Source: Sinorhizobium sp. 8-89
GTDB lineage: Bacteria > Pseudomonadota > Alphaproteobacteria > Rhizobiales > Rhizobiaceae
Assembly (NCBI RefSeq): GCF_030124325.1
Contig: NZ_JASKLR010000008.1
Coordinates: 172,914 to 236,913, forward strand
Length of the DNA: 64,000 nucleotides
Direction of reading: 5' to 3'
Part shown: in pieces, positions 61,833 through 64,000 of the stretch
Position numbering within the stretch: position 1 is the first letter of the stretch
Layout of the letters: every line of letters begins with the position of its first letter
The notes under the pieces: generated by a model
Told to the model about the DNA's origin: nothing
The model's input: the letters and a program-made list of their open reading frames with translations, nothing else
Databases searched by the model: none
Program-made: the position numbers and the translations under genes

Positions 61833-62659
61833 CGAACGAAGAAGCGTGAGAAATATGCCGCGTCTGAAAAGCCTAGGCGGAAGCTAATCTCCTGGACGCT
61901 CGCGCGGGTGAAGACAAGCTCACGACGCGCGGCATTCAGGAGCCTTTGTGCGATGACCTCGTGAACGCTCTGCCCGGTCATCGCCCGAACCACGCGGTTT
62001 AGATGAGTCGGCGACAGCCCGAGTTCACGCGCATAGAACGCAGCCGGCTGGTGGGTTAGGCAATGCTGCCTCAGCAGAGCGTTGAAGCGCTCCATCCGCC
62101 GCTCGTTCTCGCTTTCCACCGCGGCCGCGTCGACGCGCGGCGCTTCTGCGAGCCGCGCCGTCAGCGCCAGTACCGTCGAGAGATAGGCGTCGAGCAGGCC
62201 CGTGCGGTGATTGCGCCGCGCTGCCCATTCCTCCGCCAGGCGCTGCAAGGTCTCGGCGATATAGCAGCCGTCTTCGCTTTCGCCGAGCGGCGTCAGGCAA
62301 GGTTTCGACAGCCATGTGCCCATTCTGCTGCGGCCGCCCGGGGCAGCCGGCAGGTGTGATGCGAGGATCGTGAAGACGAAACCGTCGACGTCGCGGGAAA
62401 AGCGGAAACCATGGCTGACGGTGGGCGGGATGGTGATGACGACCGGGGGAGAAATCGCCTGCGACGTCTCGCCGAATACGGCGTCGCCCGAGCCCTCGGC
62501 GATGTACAGGATCTGAAAGAAACTCTGATGACGGTGAAGGCCAATTTCCCAGTGGTGCAGGCTGCTGCGCGAGGGGATCGTCTCGCAATGCAGCCAGAAA
62601 TCCGGGCGTTCTCCGGACTCCTCACCGTAAAGCTCATATGTCGGGACCGCCCGCGTCAT
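61772..62659 (-). CDS. pobR: AraC-family regulator divergent from pobA (PobR-like)
   Basis: A 295-residue regulator. The N-terminal ~160 residues form a cupin-like sensor (HHWEIGLHRHQSFFQILYIAEG). The C-terminal AraC domain has two HTHs (FYARELGLSPTHLNRVVRAMTG and VQEISFRLGFSDAAYFSRFF, then TPRTWR). The ATG at 62659 (MTRAVPTYELYGEES) follows AAGGTGGGAAGG; frames open to 62899 would run into pobA. The divergent position across 183 bp from pobA is the usual arrangement of the AraC-type activator responding to 4-hydroxybenzoate. The symbol rests on that context. Confidence 0.88.
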   Translation of the reverse strand: MTRAVPTYELYGEESGERPDFWLHCETIPSRSSLHHWEIGLHRHQSFFQILYIAEGSGDAVFGETSQAISPPVVITIPPTVSHGFRFSRDVDGFVFTILASHLPAAPGGRSRMGTWLSKPCLTPLGESEDGCYIAETLQRLAEEWAARRNHRTGLLDAYLSTVLALTARLAEAPRVDAAAVESENERRMERFNALLRQHCLTHQPAAFYARELGLSPTHLNRVVRAMTGQSVHEVIAQRLLNAARRELVFTRASVQEISFRLGFSDAAYFSRFFVRHLGTTPRTWRMAEREKLGV

Positions 62660-62749
62660 CCTTCCCACCTTACGCCAATGTTCAATAAGTGCAATTTCTT
62701 GGCTGGAATGTCCATTGAGAACCGCCCGGGCGGCGCGCAAACTTCCTGA

Positions 62750-64000
<1,251 letters not shown>

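Overview
The window is GC-rich, gene-dense alphaproteobacterial DNA, most probably from a Sinorhizobium/Ensifer-type rhizobium and plausibly from a megaplasmid. The evidence is the gene set and layout. The left 17 kb (MsbA2-like exporter, two glycosyltransferases, acyltransferase, GABA regulator, gabT, gabD, ackA, pta, htpG, CoA-transferase, glutaryl-CoA dehydrogenase, LysR) has the same order I remember for the msbA2/htpG region of the S. meliloti pSymB replicon. That is a recollection, not a search. No rRNA, tRNA or CRISPR array was seen. The gene at each edge is cut: an exporter on the left and pobA on the right, the latter lacking only a few codons.

Layout. 1-4869: polysaccharide modification/export operon (minus). 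5268-9184: a MerR-XRE-cupin regulator divergent from gabT-gabD, with a perfect inverted repeat between them. 9206-13562: pta-ackA (minus) divergent from htpG, with an FNR/FixK-type box and an RpoH-type promoter in the gap. 13735-20793: glutarate-type catabolism (CoA-transferase, gcdH, LysR), an FAD oxidoreductase, a second LysR and an AraC regulator. 20934-26458: a LacI-controlled polar amino-acid-type ABC transporter with a 2-hydroxyacid dehydrogenase; one permease carries a frameshift. 26861-35338: a co-directional cluster of isochorismatase-fold hydrolase, XapX, Tat-exported amidohydrolase, small exported protein, DoxX, MFS with a C-terminal DABB-like domain, Tat-exported MBL hydrolase, alpha/beta hydrolase and a second, frameshifted isochorismatase. 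Decayed isochorismatase/LysR debris follows.

35719-48149 is a signalling block: patatin-like lipoprotein, lone receiver, FixJ-type regulator, short AraC protein, a 1706-residue pseudokinase/AAA/GAF/histidine-kinase protein and a 1129-residue SAM/class III cyclase/AAA/repeat protein. 49058-52562 holds a NitT/TauT-type ABC transporter with a class II aldolase (frameshifted) behind an IclR-like operator. 52592-54650 is an eroded patch: a tandemly duplicated small gene with one dead copy, an integrase remnant and a LysR stub. 54728-64000 returns to ordinary genes: SRAP protein, metallophosphoesterase, SDR, MscS channel, CHASE4-GGDEF-EAL protein, iron-permease-like membrane protein, and the pobR-like/pobA pair for 4-hydroxybenzoate.

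Three genes (permease 23986-24640, isochorismatase 34713-35338, aldolase 51862-52562) are each restored to full family length by adding back one or two bases. They are either recent pseudogenes or deletion errors in the sequence. The most system-like unexplained loci are the XapX/amidohydrolase cluster (26861-34375) and the pseudokinase/cyclase signalling block (35719-48149).
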